Assembly (NCBI GenBank): GCA_947449315.1
Contig: CANFRC010000013.1
Span: 1 to 64,000 of the forward strand
DNA: 64,000 bases
Source of the DNA: Bacteroidota bacterium
GTDB taxonomy: Bacteria > Bacteroidota > Bacteroidia > 2-12-FULL-35-15
Reading direction: 5' to 3'
The notes under the pieces are model-generated. The model saw only the letters and a list, made by a program, of their open reading frames with translations. It was not told where the DNA came from and did not search any database. The position numbers were made by a program, and so were the translations under genes. The number at the start of each line of letters is the position of its first letter. Within the stretch, counting starts at the first letter, position 1. Shown here piece by piece: positions 35,849 through 43,413 of the stretch.

Positions 35849-36472
35849 TTACATGGCTTCTGAAACTACTTCTTTTACATCAGGGATCATTCGTTTTAAT
35901 AAACCTTCGATTCCCGCTTTTAGTGTTAGTGTTGATGACGGACAACCACTGCAGGCGCCTCGCATTTGAACAGTTACAATTCCCTCAGCAAATCCTTTGA
36001 ACGTGATACTTCCGCCATCGCCTTCTACCGCAGGACGGATATATTGTTCGAGGATTTCAATGATCTTAACTTCTATTTCATTTGTTGGTGCCGCATGTTC
36101 TGTAAATACTTCTTTTTTTTCTGTGAACGTATTGTCGATTGCAACTTCCGCCTTTGGTAATTCGGTAATAATTGATTTTCCTTCACTGATGTAGATGCGA
36201 ATGAAATCTCTAAGTTCTAAGGTGATATCTTCCCATTGCACTGAATCAACTTTTGAAACAGTAATAAAATTAGCAGCCATAAATACAGCTTTCACAAATG
36301 GAAATTCAAATAATTTTGCTGCCAGCGGAGACCCTTTTGTTTCTGCTTTTGAAAGGTACTGCGCGGTTGCTCCATCATGAACCAATAATTGATTGGCAAC
36401 AAATTTCATGGATGAAGGATTAGGTGTGCTTTCAGCATATATAATGACCGGCTTTTTTACGAGGGTGTCCAT
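35849..36472 (-). CDS. nfu: NifU-family Fe-S cluster carrier (Nfu type)
   Basis: 207 residues. The N-terminal Nfu_N domain begins at ESTPNPSSMKFVANQLL. The C-terminal NifU-like domain is about residues 130-207 (IIEILEQYIRPAVEGDGGSITF) with the cluster-binding CSGC motif (GACSGCPSSTLTLKAGIEGLL). Nfu proteins accept [4Fe-4S] clusters from the scaffold and deliver them to targets such as IspG or radical SAM enzymes, both of which are encoded in this window (IspG, MqnC). It has its own -7 box upstream. It is not adjacent to suf. Confidence 0.95.
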   Translation of the reverse strand: MDTLVKKPVIIYAESTPNPSSMKFVANQLLVHDGATAQYLSKAETKGSPLAAKLFEFPFVKAVFMAANFITVSKVDSVQWEDITLELRDFIRIYISEGKSIITELPKAEVAIDNTFTEKKEVFTEHAAPTNEIEVKIIEILEQYIRPAVEGDGGSITFKGFAEGIVTVQMRGACSGCPSSTLTLKAGIEGLLKRMIPDVKEVVSEAM

Positions 36473-36494
36473 CTTTTTCTGTAATTTTGAGTCA

Positions 36495-36502
36495 CAAAGA
36501 TA
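36495..36502 (-). promoter_or_regulatory. -7 box TATCTTTG for nfu
   Basis: An exact TAnnTTTG on the minus strand, ending 22 nt before the nfu ATG. The -33 element is not clear. Confidence 0.45.
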
Positions 36503-36589
36503 AGAATAAAAAGCTCCCTCTGCTTTTTTCCTTCCGCTTCATTCAGGATAAGCAGCCAGAAAAGTTGTTGTAGAGAAAATAAAAAATGC

Positions 36590-38161
36590 ATGAAAAGAAA
36601 AGTAGATTTTTTAATCATTGGTTCGGGAATAGCAGGCTTGAGTTATGCACTTAAAGTGGCTTCGCATGGGAAAGTATGCATGATCACCAAAGCCAATGAA
36701 GATGAAAGCAATACGAAATATGCGCAAGGTGGAATAGCTGCAGTGATGTATAGTCCGGATAGTTACGAAAAACATATCAAAGATACGTTGATAGCAGGTG
36801 ATGGAATCTGTGATGAAGAAGTTGTACGTATGGTGATCACCGAATCTACCGACAGAATAAACGAGTTAATAGCTTGGGGTGCAACATTCGATAAAACCTC
36901 TAGTGGTGAATATGATCTGGCGAAAGAAGGTGGACACTCGGAACACCGTATCCTGCATCATAAAGACAATACTGGTTTTGAAATAGAACGGGCATTGCTC
37001 ACGGCGGTTCATAACCATCCGAACATTGAAATATTAGATCATCATTTTGCAATTGATATTCTAACACAGCATCATTTAGGTATTGAAGTAAATAGCCGTA
37101 CTCCGAATATAGAATGCTATGGTGCATATGTTTTGAATCTCCGTTCAAATAAAATTGAAACCGTTTTAGCAAAAACAATATTAATGGCAACCGGTGGTGC
37201 AGGACATGTATACAGTACCACCACCAATCCGACTATTGCAACAGGCGATGGTGTGGCCATGGTGTATCGTGCAAAAGGAAGAGTGGAGGGCATGGAGTTT
37301 TATCAGTTTCATCCTACATCGTTATATAATCCGGGTGAAAGTCCCTCCTTCTTGATTTCGGAAGCGGTGAGGGGCTTTGGTGGAATATTAAAAACCATTG
37401 ATGGAAAAGAGTTCATGCAAAAATACGATGCACGTAAATCATTAGCCCCTCGTGATATTGTTGCACGTGCAATTGACAATGAGATGAAGATTCGTGGTGA
37501 AGATTATGTGTATCTGGATTGCCGTCATTTGGATAAAGAAGAGTTAATAAAACATTTTCCGAATATTTATCAGAAATGTTTGAGTTTGGGAATTGATATG
37601 ATGAAAGATTATATTCCTGTTGTTCCTGCAGCGCATTATATGTGTGGTGGCGTGAAGGTGGATAAAAAAGGAAGAAGCAATATTAAGAATTTGTATGCAA
37701 TCGGTGAATGTTCTTCAACAGGATTGCATGGAGCAAATCGATTAGCAAGCAATTCGCTGTTGGAGGCGATTGTATACTCCCATCATGCTGCAATGGATGC
37801 AATAGAATCGTCTAAAAAGATAAACTACTGTGAATCAATTGCTGATTGGGATGCGGAAGGCACTGCTCATCCGGAAGAAATGGTATTGATGATTCAAAGT
37901 TTAAGGGAGGTGCAAGCAATCATGACCAATTATGTAGGAATTGTTCGTTCAGATATTCGTTTGCAAAGAGCATTTGATCGTTTGGAAATTCTCTATAAAG
38001 AAAATGAAGCGTTGTATTTAAAAACAACAATTTCTCCGAAAATATGTGAGCTGAGAAATATTATTAATGTGGCTTACATAATAATAAAACATGCACGTCA
38101 GCGAAAAGAAAGCAGGGGTTTGCATTACAATGTAAATTATCCGAAGTTGTTCGGGAACTAA
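36590..38161 (+). CDS. nadB: L-aspartate oxidase
   Basis: NadB oxidises L-aspartate to iminoaspartate in de novo NAD synthesis, with FAD. 523 residues. Dinucleotide-binding motif DFLIIGSGIAGLSYALKVA at the N-terminus, then NTKYAQGGIAAV, SEHRILHHKDNTGFEIERAL, MATGGAGHVYSTTTNP, MEFYQFHPTSLYNPG, EAVRGFGGIL, VPAAHYMCGGVKVD and LHGANRLASNSLLEAI, all typical of the NadB/succinate dehydrogenase flavoprotein family, with NadB-type length and a C-terminal helical domain. NadA and NadC are not in the window. It converges on the anti-sigma gene with no gap between stop codons. Confidence 0.96.
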   Translation: MKRKVDFLIIGSGIAGLSYALKVASHGKVCMITKANEDESNTKYAQGGIAAVMYSPDSYEKHIKDTLIAGDGICDEEVVRMVITESTDRINELIAWGATFDKTSSGEYDLAKEGGHSEHRILHHKDNTGFEIERALLTAVHNHPNIEILDHHFAIDILTQHHLGIEVNSRTPNIECYGAYVLNLRSNKIETVLAKTILMATGGAGHVYSTTTNPTIATGDGVAMVYRAKGRVEGMEFYQFHPTSLYNPGESPSFLISEAVRGFGGILKTIDGKEFMQKYDARKSLAPRDIVARAIDNEMKIRGEDYVYLDCRHLDKEELIKHFPNIYQKCLSLGIDMMKDYIPVVPAAHYMCGGVKVDKKGRSNIKNLYAIGECSSTGLHGANRLASNSLLEAIVYSHHAAMDAIESSKKINYCESIADWDAEGTAHPEEMVLMIQSLREVQAIMTNYVGIVRSDIRLQRAFDRLEILYKENEALYLKTTISPKICELRNIINVAYIIIKHARQRKESRGLHYNVNYPKLFGN

Positions 38162-39454
38162 TTATCTTCCAATTGTTCTTTCAATGCCGTTACCTAAAGC
38201 GTAAGCCGTAACAACACCTTCCTCATTATAAGTAGGTTTAACTTCTAAGTTGCGACCGGTAAGTTTACTGATTCCTTTTGTAGCAATTTGTGCAATATCC
38301 CAACCGCTGAATCTTTTCAGTTTCCCGGTTTTCTTTTGAGTGTCAATAGTGTTTTCATCCAATGTCTTTTCCTTTATCTTCTCTACTGCTAATTCGCGGA
38401 TCGAAAGAAAGTTATTATCCTTTGTTGTTTCATTTTTGTTTTCAACTGGTGCAAGCGTTTGGTTGTTAGTAACAGGTTCTTCATTTTTGTTTGCAGGAAG
38501 AGCATTGTTTGCTAGAGGCTCCGCTTGGTTAGCAGGTGTTTGATTGTTCGCAATTGATGATTCATTATTTAATGAAGGAGTTGTTGGGAAATCTTTTTTC
38601 TCGATATAGTTATTTTCCTTTTTATTGGATGTGTTTTTTACAACAACATTTTTTTGTACTGGAACTTGAGCTAAATCCGTTGCTTCATTCTTGATGATTA
38701 CCTCTTGATTTTTCTTCGGAGTTAATAACTCATTTTTAATTTTTGGCTCATTGTTTTTTGCAAGATTCTGTTGTTTCGGATCGTTGTTGAACATAAAATA
38801 CAGTCCGAATAAAAACAATAAAGAAGCTGCCACAGCCACATAATAGAATAAAGGAATTGCTCTTCGTTCTTTGCGTTTTAGCTCTTCTTTATTTTCATAT
38901 ACAATGGTTGTATCAGCAACTAGTTTCGTTTGTTGATACAAATGCAGATGGTGTTGCATTTCTGAATCAACAGCTATTTGTTGATTCAACAATGCCGTTT
39001 CTGGTCTTGTTAAAAGCCCTTCCAAAGAAGCGATCAAAAGATCGTCTGTTGTGACAACTGTTTTCTTGAGTGCTTCTTTATTTTCAAAAACGATAGAAGC
39101 ATCAGCAACTAATTTTGTTTTTTGAAATAATTCTAAATCGTTGGAATAGTGGGGGTGTTGGTTAATGAAATCTGTAACTAATATTTTTTCTCCTGGAGAC
39201 AAAGTATTTTCGATAGATCTGATAAAGTACTCGTCTTTATTCTCAAGAGTGATCTCTTTTTTTAATCCTGATTTATTTTCAAAGGTGAAATCAGAAGAAT
39301 CTTCCAAAGTGATGTTCTCAAAACTTTCAAACTCCTCTCTTAATTCAGGATTTTGCTCAATGAACAATAACAAGTCAGCCACCTGTTGAGGTGAAAAATT
39401 CCCTTCATGATAATCAAGGAAAAACGCTTCGTAGTTATTTTTATTTATATTCAT
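38162..39454 (-). CDS. Probable membrane anti-sigma factor with three-fold N-terminal repeat
   Basis: 430 residues. The cytosolic N-terminus (1-205) consists of three diverged repeats of about 65 residues, each ending in (F/Y)ENK-(S/E)-x-LK(K/R): FTFENKSGLKKE, SIVFENKEALKKT, TIVYENKEELKRK. One TM helix follows (FYYVAVAASLLFLFGLYFMF, about 208-227), then a long low-complexity N/K/E/P/Q-rich extracytoplasmic stretch, and a short conserved-looking C-terminus (SGWDIAQIATKGISKLTGRNLEVKP). It begins 5 bp after the ECF sigma gene, so an anti-sigma role is inferred from position and topology. No zinc-binding HxxxCxxC motif is seen. Confidence 0.75.
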   Translation of the reverse strand: MNINKNNYEAFFLDYHEGNFSPQQVADLLLFIEQNPELREEFESFENITLEDSSDFTFENKSGLKKEITLENKDEYFIRSIENTLSPGEKILVTDFINQHPHYSNDLELFQKTKLVADASIVFENKEALKKTVVTTDDLLIASLEGLLTRPETALLNQQIAVDSEMQHHLHLYQQTKLVADTTIVYENKEELKRKERRAIPLFYYVAVAASLLFLFGLYFMFNNDPKQQNLAKNNEPKIKNELLTPKKNQEVIIKNEATDLAQVPVQKNVVVKNTSNKKENNYIEKKDFPTTPSLNNESSIANNQTPANQAEPLANNALPANKNEEPVTNNQTLAPVENKNETTKDNNFLSIRELAVEKIKEKTLDENTIDTQKKTGKLKRFSGWDIAQIATKGISKLTGRNLEVKPTYNEEGVVTAYALGNGIERTIGR

Positions 39455-39459
39455 TTTTG

Positions 39460-39945
39460 TTATATAACATTCTCCATTGCACCAATGTAGTTTTTCAGAA
39501 ATCCTCTTGCTCTGAAAATATATACTTTCACTTGCGATTCTGTTAATCCTGCAATTTCTCCTATTTCGGCATAATTATATCCTTCATAATCACGCAACAA
39601 CAATACTGTACGTTGTACCTCCGGTAATTTTGTCAATGCTTCATCCAGTATTTCTTTCAGATCGCTGTATTGTCGGTTGCTACTTAAGCTATACATGTTT
39701 GCTTCCGACATATCGCCTTGCTTTTTCTCACGTCTGATCTTGTCGATCATGGTTCTGTAGGCCGAGGTGAACATATACGATTTTGCATTGGTACTTTCTA
39801 CTTCCGAAACCTTAAGCCACAATTTTTCATACGTGTCCTGCACAATATCACGCGCCTTTTCCGAATCCTTAATATTCTTAAGAATGAACCGGTAGAGGTT
39901 GTCTGCATATAAATCAACAGTTTTGTTGAATTCTTCGACAGTCAT
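39460..39945 (-). CDS. ECF-type RNA polymerase sigma factor
   Basis: 161 residues, no signal. Region sigma2 (about 10-75: LYRFILKNIKDSEKARDIVQDTYEKLW) and region sigma4 (about 105-155: LPEVQRTVLLLRDYEGYNYAEIGEIAGLTESQVKVYIFRARGFL) are present and region 3 is absent, as in ECF sigma factors. It is upstream of and almost touching the membrane anti-sigma gene. The target promoters are unknown. No conspicuous autoregulatory promoter was recognised. Confidence 0.95.
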   Translation of the reverse strand: MTVEEFNKTVDLYADNLYRFILKNIKDSEKARDIVQDTYEKLWLKVSEVESTNAKSYMFTSAYRTMIDKIRREKKQGDMSEANMYSLSSNRQYSDLKEILDEALTKLPEVQRTVLLLRDYEGYNYAEIGEIAGLTESQVKVYIFRARGFLKNYIGAMENVI

Positions 39946-40037
39946 TGTAGCTTTTTTTGTGCAATTTCTGGTTTAAGACGACTAAGAAAACGTAAAGTTA
40001 CAGAGTTTTAAAGTAAATTTTTAAGTTGTTGAAAATG

Positions 40038-40250
40038 TGGGCCTTCCCCTTCGGGTCGGGCTATTCACTTCAATCTTTTGTTCGTTCCTCTCAAAAGGAT
40101 TTCCGCTACTATCCCTAAGGCGGGCTTTAAAAAAATCTGGAGGAATTTAATTACATGAATAGCCCCGATTGAAATGGAAATACTTTCCGCTTTTTTGCGG
40201 AAAGATTGGAATGTAAAGCGGGTGTGAGTTTTTAAAGAATAGGGGTGTAG
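40038..40250 (-). ncRNA. Candidate structured RNA element between lepA and the ECF sigma gene
   Basis: The intergenic block contains several nested inverted repeats: GGGCTATTCA (near 40058) with TGAATAGCCC (near 40155), CTTTCCGC-T6-GCGGAAAG at 40183-40204, a CCTCTCAAAAGG hairpin, and a GC-rich end CCTTCCCCTTCGGGTCGGG. Read on minus, the segment AGCGGAAATCCTTTTGAGAGGAACG...AAAAGATTG...AGCCCGACCCGAAGG resembles, from memory, the widespread Bacteroidota structured motif recorded as Flavo-1. The strand and exact ends are uncertain. Confidence 0.4.
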
Positions 40251-40265
40251 CTGCTCCGAAAGATT

Positions 40266-42077
40266 TTAATCGTTCAGCTTCAGCACAGCCATAAATGCAC
40301 TTTGCGGAATTTCTACACTACCAACAGAACGCATACGTTTCTTACCTTCTTTTTGTTTTTCCAACAATTTACGTTTACGGGAAATATCGCCACCATAACA
40401 TTTTGCAGTCACATCTTTGCGAATTGCTTTGATGGTTTCACGGGCAATGACCTTCGCTCCGATAGCCGCTTGAATAGGGATCTCGAACTGTTGACGCGGA
40501 ATCAACTCTTTTAATTTCTCGCACATCTTTTTACCGAACTCATATGCATTGTCTCTGTGAATCAACGATGATAATGCATCCACAGGTTCTGCATTTAAAA
40601 GAATATCTAGCTTCACCAAGAAACTCTGACGATAATCCAGCGGTTGATAATCGAAAGAAGCATATCCTTTTGATATTGTTTTTAAACGGTCGTAGAAGTC
40701 AAATACAATTTCACCCAATGGCATGTCGAACATTAATTCCACACGGTCGGTGGTTAAATAAATCTGGTTGGTGATGATACCACGTTTGCCGATACACAAA
40801 CTCATGATGTTACCAACGTATTCAGATTTAGTGATGATCTGTGCTTTGATATACGGCTCCTCTACTCGGTCCAATTTGCTTGGGTCAGGAAGATCGGCCG
40901 GATTATTTACAATCATTAATTCGTTTTTGGTACTGTAGGCGTGATACGAAACGTTGGGAACTGTGGTAATCACGGTCATGTTGAATTCACGTTCCAATCG
41001 CTCTTGAACAATTTCCATATGCAACATACCGAGGAATCCACAACGGAATCCAAAGCCCAATGCTGCAGATGATTCCGGTTCCCATGTCAAGGATGCATCA
41101 TTCAATTGTAATTTCTCCATCGAGTAACGCAACTCTTCAAAATCTTCTGTGTCTACGGGATAAATTCCGGCAAACACCATTGGTTTCACCTCTTCAAATC
41201 CTTGAATCCCGCCTTCACAAGGGTTGTTAACGGTTGTAATGGTATCACCTACTTTTACTTCACGAGCATCTTTAATTCCGGAAATGATATAACCAACATC
41301 CCCTGTTTTTACTTCATTTCTTGGTTCTTGTTTTAATCGTAACACTCCAATCTCATCGGCATTGTATTCTTTTCCTGTGGCGAAAAATTTTACTTTATCA
41401 CCTTTTTTGATGGTGCCATTCACCACTTTAAAGTAGGCGATGATTCCTCTGAATGAATTGTATACCGAATCAAATATCAATGCTTGAAGCGGACCTGTTG
41501 TATCACCTTTCGGAGCAGGAACTCGTTCGACAATGGCCGCTAAAATGTCGTGCACACCCATCCCGGTTTTTCCCGAAGCAGCCAGAATATCTTCTCTTTT
41601 GCAACCTAACAATTCAACGATTTGATCTTTTACTAGTTCCGGTTCTGCACTAGGTAAGTCAATTTTATTTAAGATAGGAATGATTTCCAGATCGTTTCCT
41701 AGAGCAAGATATAAGTTAGAGATTGTTTGCGCCTGAATTCCTTGGGCAGCATCCACAATAAGCAATGCGCCTTCGCAAGCAGCAATAGAACGGGAAACTT
41801 CATACGAGAAATCAACGTGACCGGGAGTATCAATTAAATTTAAAACATACCTGCCTGCCGGACAGGCAGGCTTTTTGCCATCATAATTATAATCCATTTG
41901 AATAGCATGACTTTTAATAGTGATCCCTCGCTCTTTCTCCAAATCCATATCATCGAGTACTTGTGCTTGCATGTCGCGTTTATTGATGGTGTTGGTATAT
42001 TCCAATAAACGATCGGCAAGGGTACTTTTCCCATGATCAATGTGGGCAATGATGCAAAAATTTCTAATATTCTCCAT
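40266..42077 (-). CDS. lepA: Elongation factor 4 (LepA) with an in-frame 7-residue palindromic insertion
   Basis: LepA/EF-4 is a ribosomal GTPase that acts on stalled or misplaced ribosomes. 603 residues. G-domain motifs are [10 protein letters not shown] (P-loop), DTPGHVDF (G3) and NKIDLP (G4), followed by beta-barrel and EF-G-like domains and the LepA-specific C-terminus ending [15 protein letters not shown]...FMAVLKLND. Residues 70-76 (PACPAGR) lie in the beta-hairpin between the switch I region and DTPGH, where the family has a short turn. They are encoded by a 21-bp palindromic element, which appears to be an in-frame insertion. The gene is otherwise intact. Confidence 0.97.
   Translation of the reverse strand: MENIRNFCIIAHIDHGKSTLADRLLEYTNTINKRDMQAQVLDDMDLEKERGITIKSHAIQMDYNYDGKKPACPAGRYVLNLIDTPGHVDFSYEVSRSIAACEGALLIVDAAQGIQAQTISNLYLALGNDLEIIPILNKIDLPSAEPELVKDQIVELLGCKREDILAASGKTGMGVHDILAAIVERVPAPKGDTTGPLQALIFDSVYNSFRGIIAYFKVVNGTIKKGDKVKFFATGKEYNADEIGVLRLKQEPRNEVKTGDVGYIISGIKDAREVKVGDTITTVNNPCEGGIQGFEEVKPMVFAGIYPVDTEDFEELRYSMEKLQLNDASLTWEPESSAALGFGFRCGFLGMLHMEIVQERLEREFNMTVITTVPNVSYHAYSTKNELMIVNNPADLPDPSKLDRVEEPYIKAQIITKSEYVGNIMSLCIGKRGIITNQIYLTTDRVELMFDMPLGEIVFDFYDRLKTISKGYASFDYQPLDYRQSFLVKLDILLNAEPVDALSSLIHRDNAYEFGKKMCEKLKELIPRQQFEIPIQAAIGAKVIARETIKAIRKDVTAKCYGGDISRKRKLLEKQKEGKKRMRSVGSVEIPQSAFMAVLKLND
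41850..41870. repeat. 21-bp GC-rich palindrome inserted inside lepA
   Basis: CCTGCCTG-N5-CAGGCAGG is a perfect 8-bp inverted repeat with a 5-nt centre. It is far more GC-rich than its surroundings and starts exactly on a codon boundary (codons 70-76 of lepA), adding seven residues without breaking the frame. Related units are at 57346-57363 and, more diverged, at 51322-51342. Confidence 0.8.
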
Positions 42078-42200
42078 TTCTATTATTTCGTCTTAAGGAG
42101 TGCGAATTTACTAAAATCTTGCGAATTAATTACTAAAAATCCCCTACACCTTATTTTTAAAGGCGTATTGTATTGAAGGGTATTTGCAGATAATATATAA

Positions 42201-42232
42201 TTTGGATATTAACCCTTCATGCCGTTACTTTG
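42201..42232 (+). promoter_or_regulatory. Candidate metF promoter (TTTG-N21-TACTTTG)
   Basis: TTTG at 42201-42204 and TACTTTG at 42226-42232, a one-base-short variant of TAnnTTTG, lie 50-80 nt upstream of the metF ATG. Confidence 0.4.
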
Positions 42233-42284
42233 CACCCGCATTTAATATAAACTTGTCGGCAGATAGATCTGCAATTACACCATT

Positions 42285-43238
42285 ATGAAGGTCATTGATC
42301 ACATCAAACAGGCAAAATCTACTTTATTTTCTATCGAGATTTTACCTCCCTTAAAAGGAAAAAGCATTCAATCTATTTTTGACGGTATCGATCCTTTGAT
42401 GGAATTCAAACCATCGTTTGTGGATGTTACGTATCACAGAGAAGAATATGTTTATAAAAAACGCGAAGGCGGATATTTGGAAAAAGTAAGTATCCGAAAA
42501 CGTCCGGGTACTGTTGGTATCTGTGCTGCCATCATCAATAAATATCATGTGGATACTGTTCCTCATATTATTTGTGGTGGTTTCAGTAAAGAGGAAACAG
42601 AGAATGCGTTGATTGATCTTCAGTTTTTAGGGATTGATAATGTACTGGCATTAAGAGGAGATTCTATTAAAAGCGAACCGGAATTTGTTCCAGAGCCGAA
42701 CGGACATGCTTATGCCATTGATCTTGTAAAGCAAATAGGAAGCATGAACAAAGGGAAATACATAGAGGATGATTTGGCAGATGTTGCACCGACCAACTTT
42801 TGTATTGGTGTGGCTGGCTATCCTGAAAAACATTTTGAAGCACCCAATATGATCTCGGATATGAAACATCTGAAAGCAAAGATCGATGCAGGTGCTGAAT
42901 ATATTGTTACACAAATGTTCTTTGATAATGCGCAATATTTCGACTATGTAAAAAAATGTGAGGACATGGGCATTCATGTTCCTATTATTCCAGGATTGAA
43001 AATCATCACCACAAAAAAACAAGCGATCATTTTACCGAAGATATTTAAGATTGATGTTCCTCAACCTTTGTTGGAACAGATTGAAAAATGTAAAACAGAT
43101 GCTGAAGTAAAAGAGGTGGGTATTGAATGGTGCATCAATCAATCGAAAGAATTGATCAAACACAAAGTTCCATGTTTACATTATTATACCATGGGTACTT
43201 CTGAAGTGACGAGAAGAGTTGCCAGTAAAGTGTTTTAA
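42285..43238 (+). CDS. metF: Methylenetetrahydrofolate reductase
   Basis: MetF reduces 5,10-methylene-THF to 5-methyl-THF with FAD and NAD(P)H, providing methyl groups for methionine. 317 residues, TIM-barrel. Visible segments are FSIEILPPLKGKSIQSIFDGIDPL (catalytic Glu), VDVTYHREEY, PHIICGGFSKEETENALIDL, LALRGDSIKSEPEF, FCIGVAGYPEKHFEAPN and AEYIVTQMFFDNAQYFDYV. The length is normal. It is monocistronic, ending before the palindromic element at 43.3 kb. Confidence 0.96.
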   Translation: MKVIDHIKQAKSTLFSIEILPPLKGKSIQSIFDGIDPLMEFKPSFVDVTYHREEYVYKKREGGYLEKVSIRKRPGTVGICAAIINKYHVDTVPHIICGGFSKEETENALIDLQFLGIDNVLALRGDSIKSEPEFVPEPNGHAYAIDLVKQIGSMNKGKYIEDDLADVAPTNFCIGVAGYPEKHFEAPNMISDMKHLKAKIDAGAEYIVTQMFFDNAQYFDYVKKCEDMGIHVPIIPGLKIITTKKQAIILPKIFKIDVPQPLLEQIEKCKTDAEVKEVGIEWCINQSKELIKHKVPCLHYYTMGTSEVTRRVASKVF

Positions 43239-43254
43239 ACACATCAAACCGATT

Positions 43255-43391
43255 TTTAACCACATAGATTCATAGGTTAGGATAGGTAAAAGTAAGCATA
43301 GAAACACATAGCCCTGAACCGTTTTAACGATTCAGGGCTATGTGTTTCTAAAATCTTCTTCTTTAGCTTTCTATGTTCCTATGTGGTTAAA
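43255..43391. repeat. Long nested palindromic element between metF and the copper-protein gene
   Basis: The outer arms TTTAACCACATAG / CTATGTGGTTAAA enclose a perfect 19-bp inner stem (AGAAACACATAGCCCTGAA, 43300-43318, with its complement at 43331-43349). The inner hairpin can terminate metF and the converging gene. The ACCACATAG...CTATGTGGT ends resemble dispersed intergenic palindromes seen in Bacteroidota genomes (memory), so it may be a multicopy repeat and not a simple terminator. Confidence 0.75.
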
Positions 43392-43413
43392 TTTTTTATT
43401 AATCAGTTTCTAA

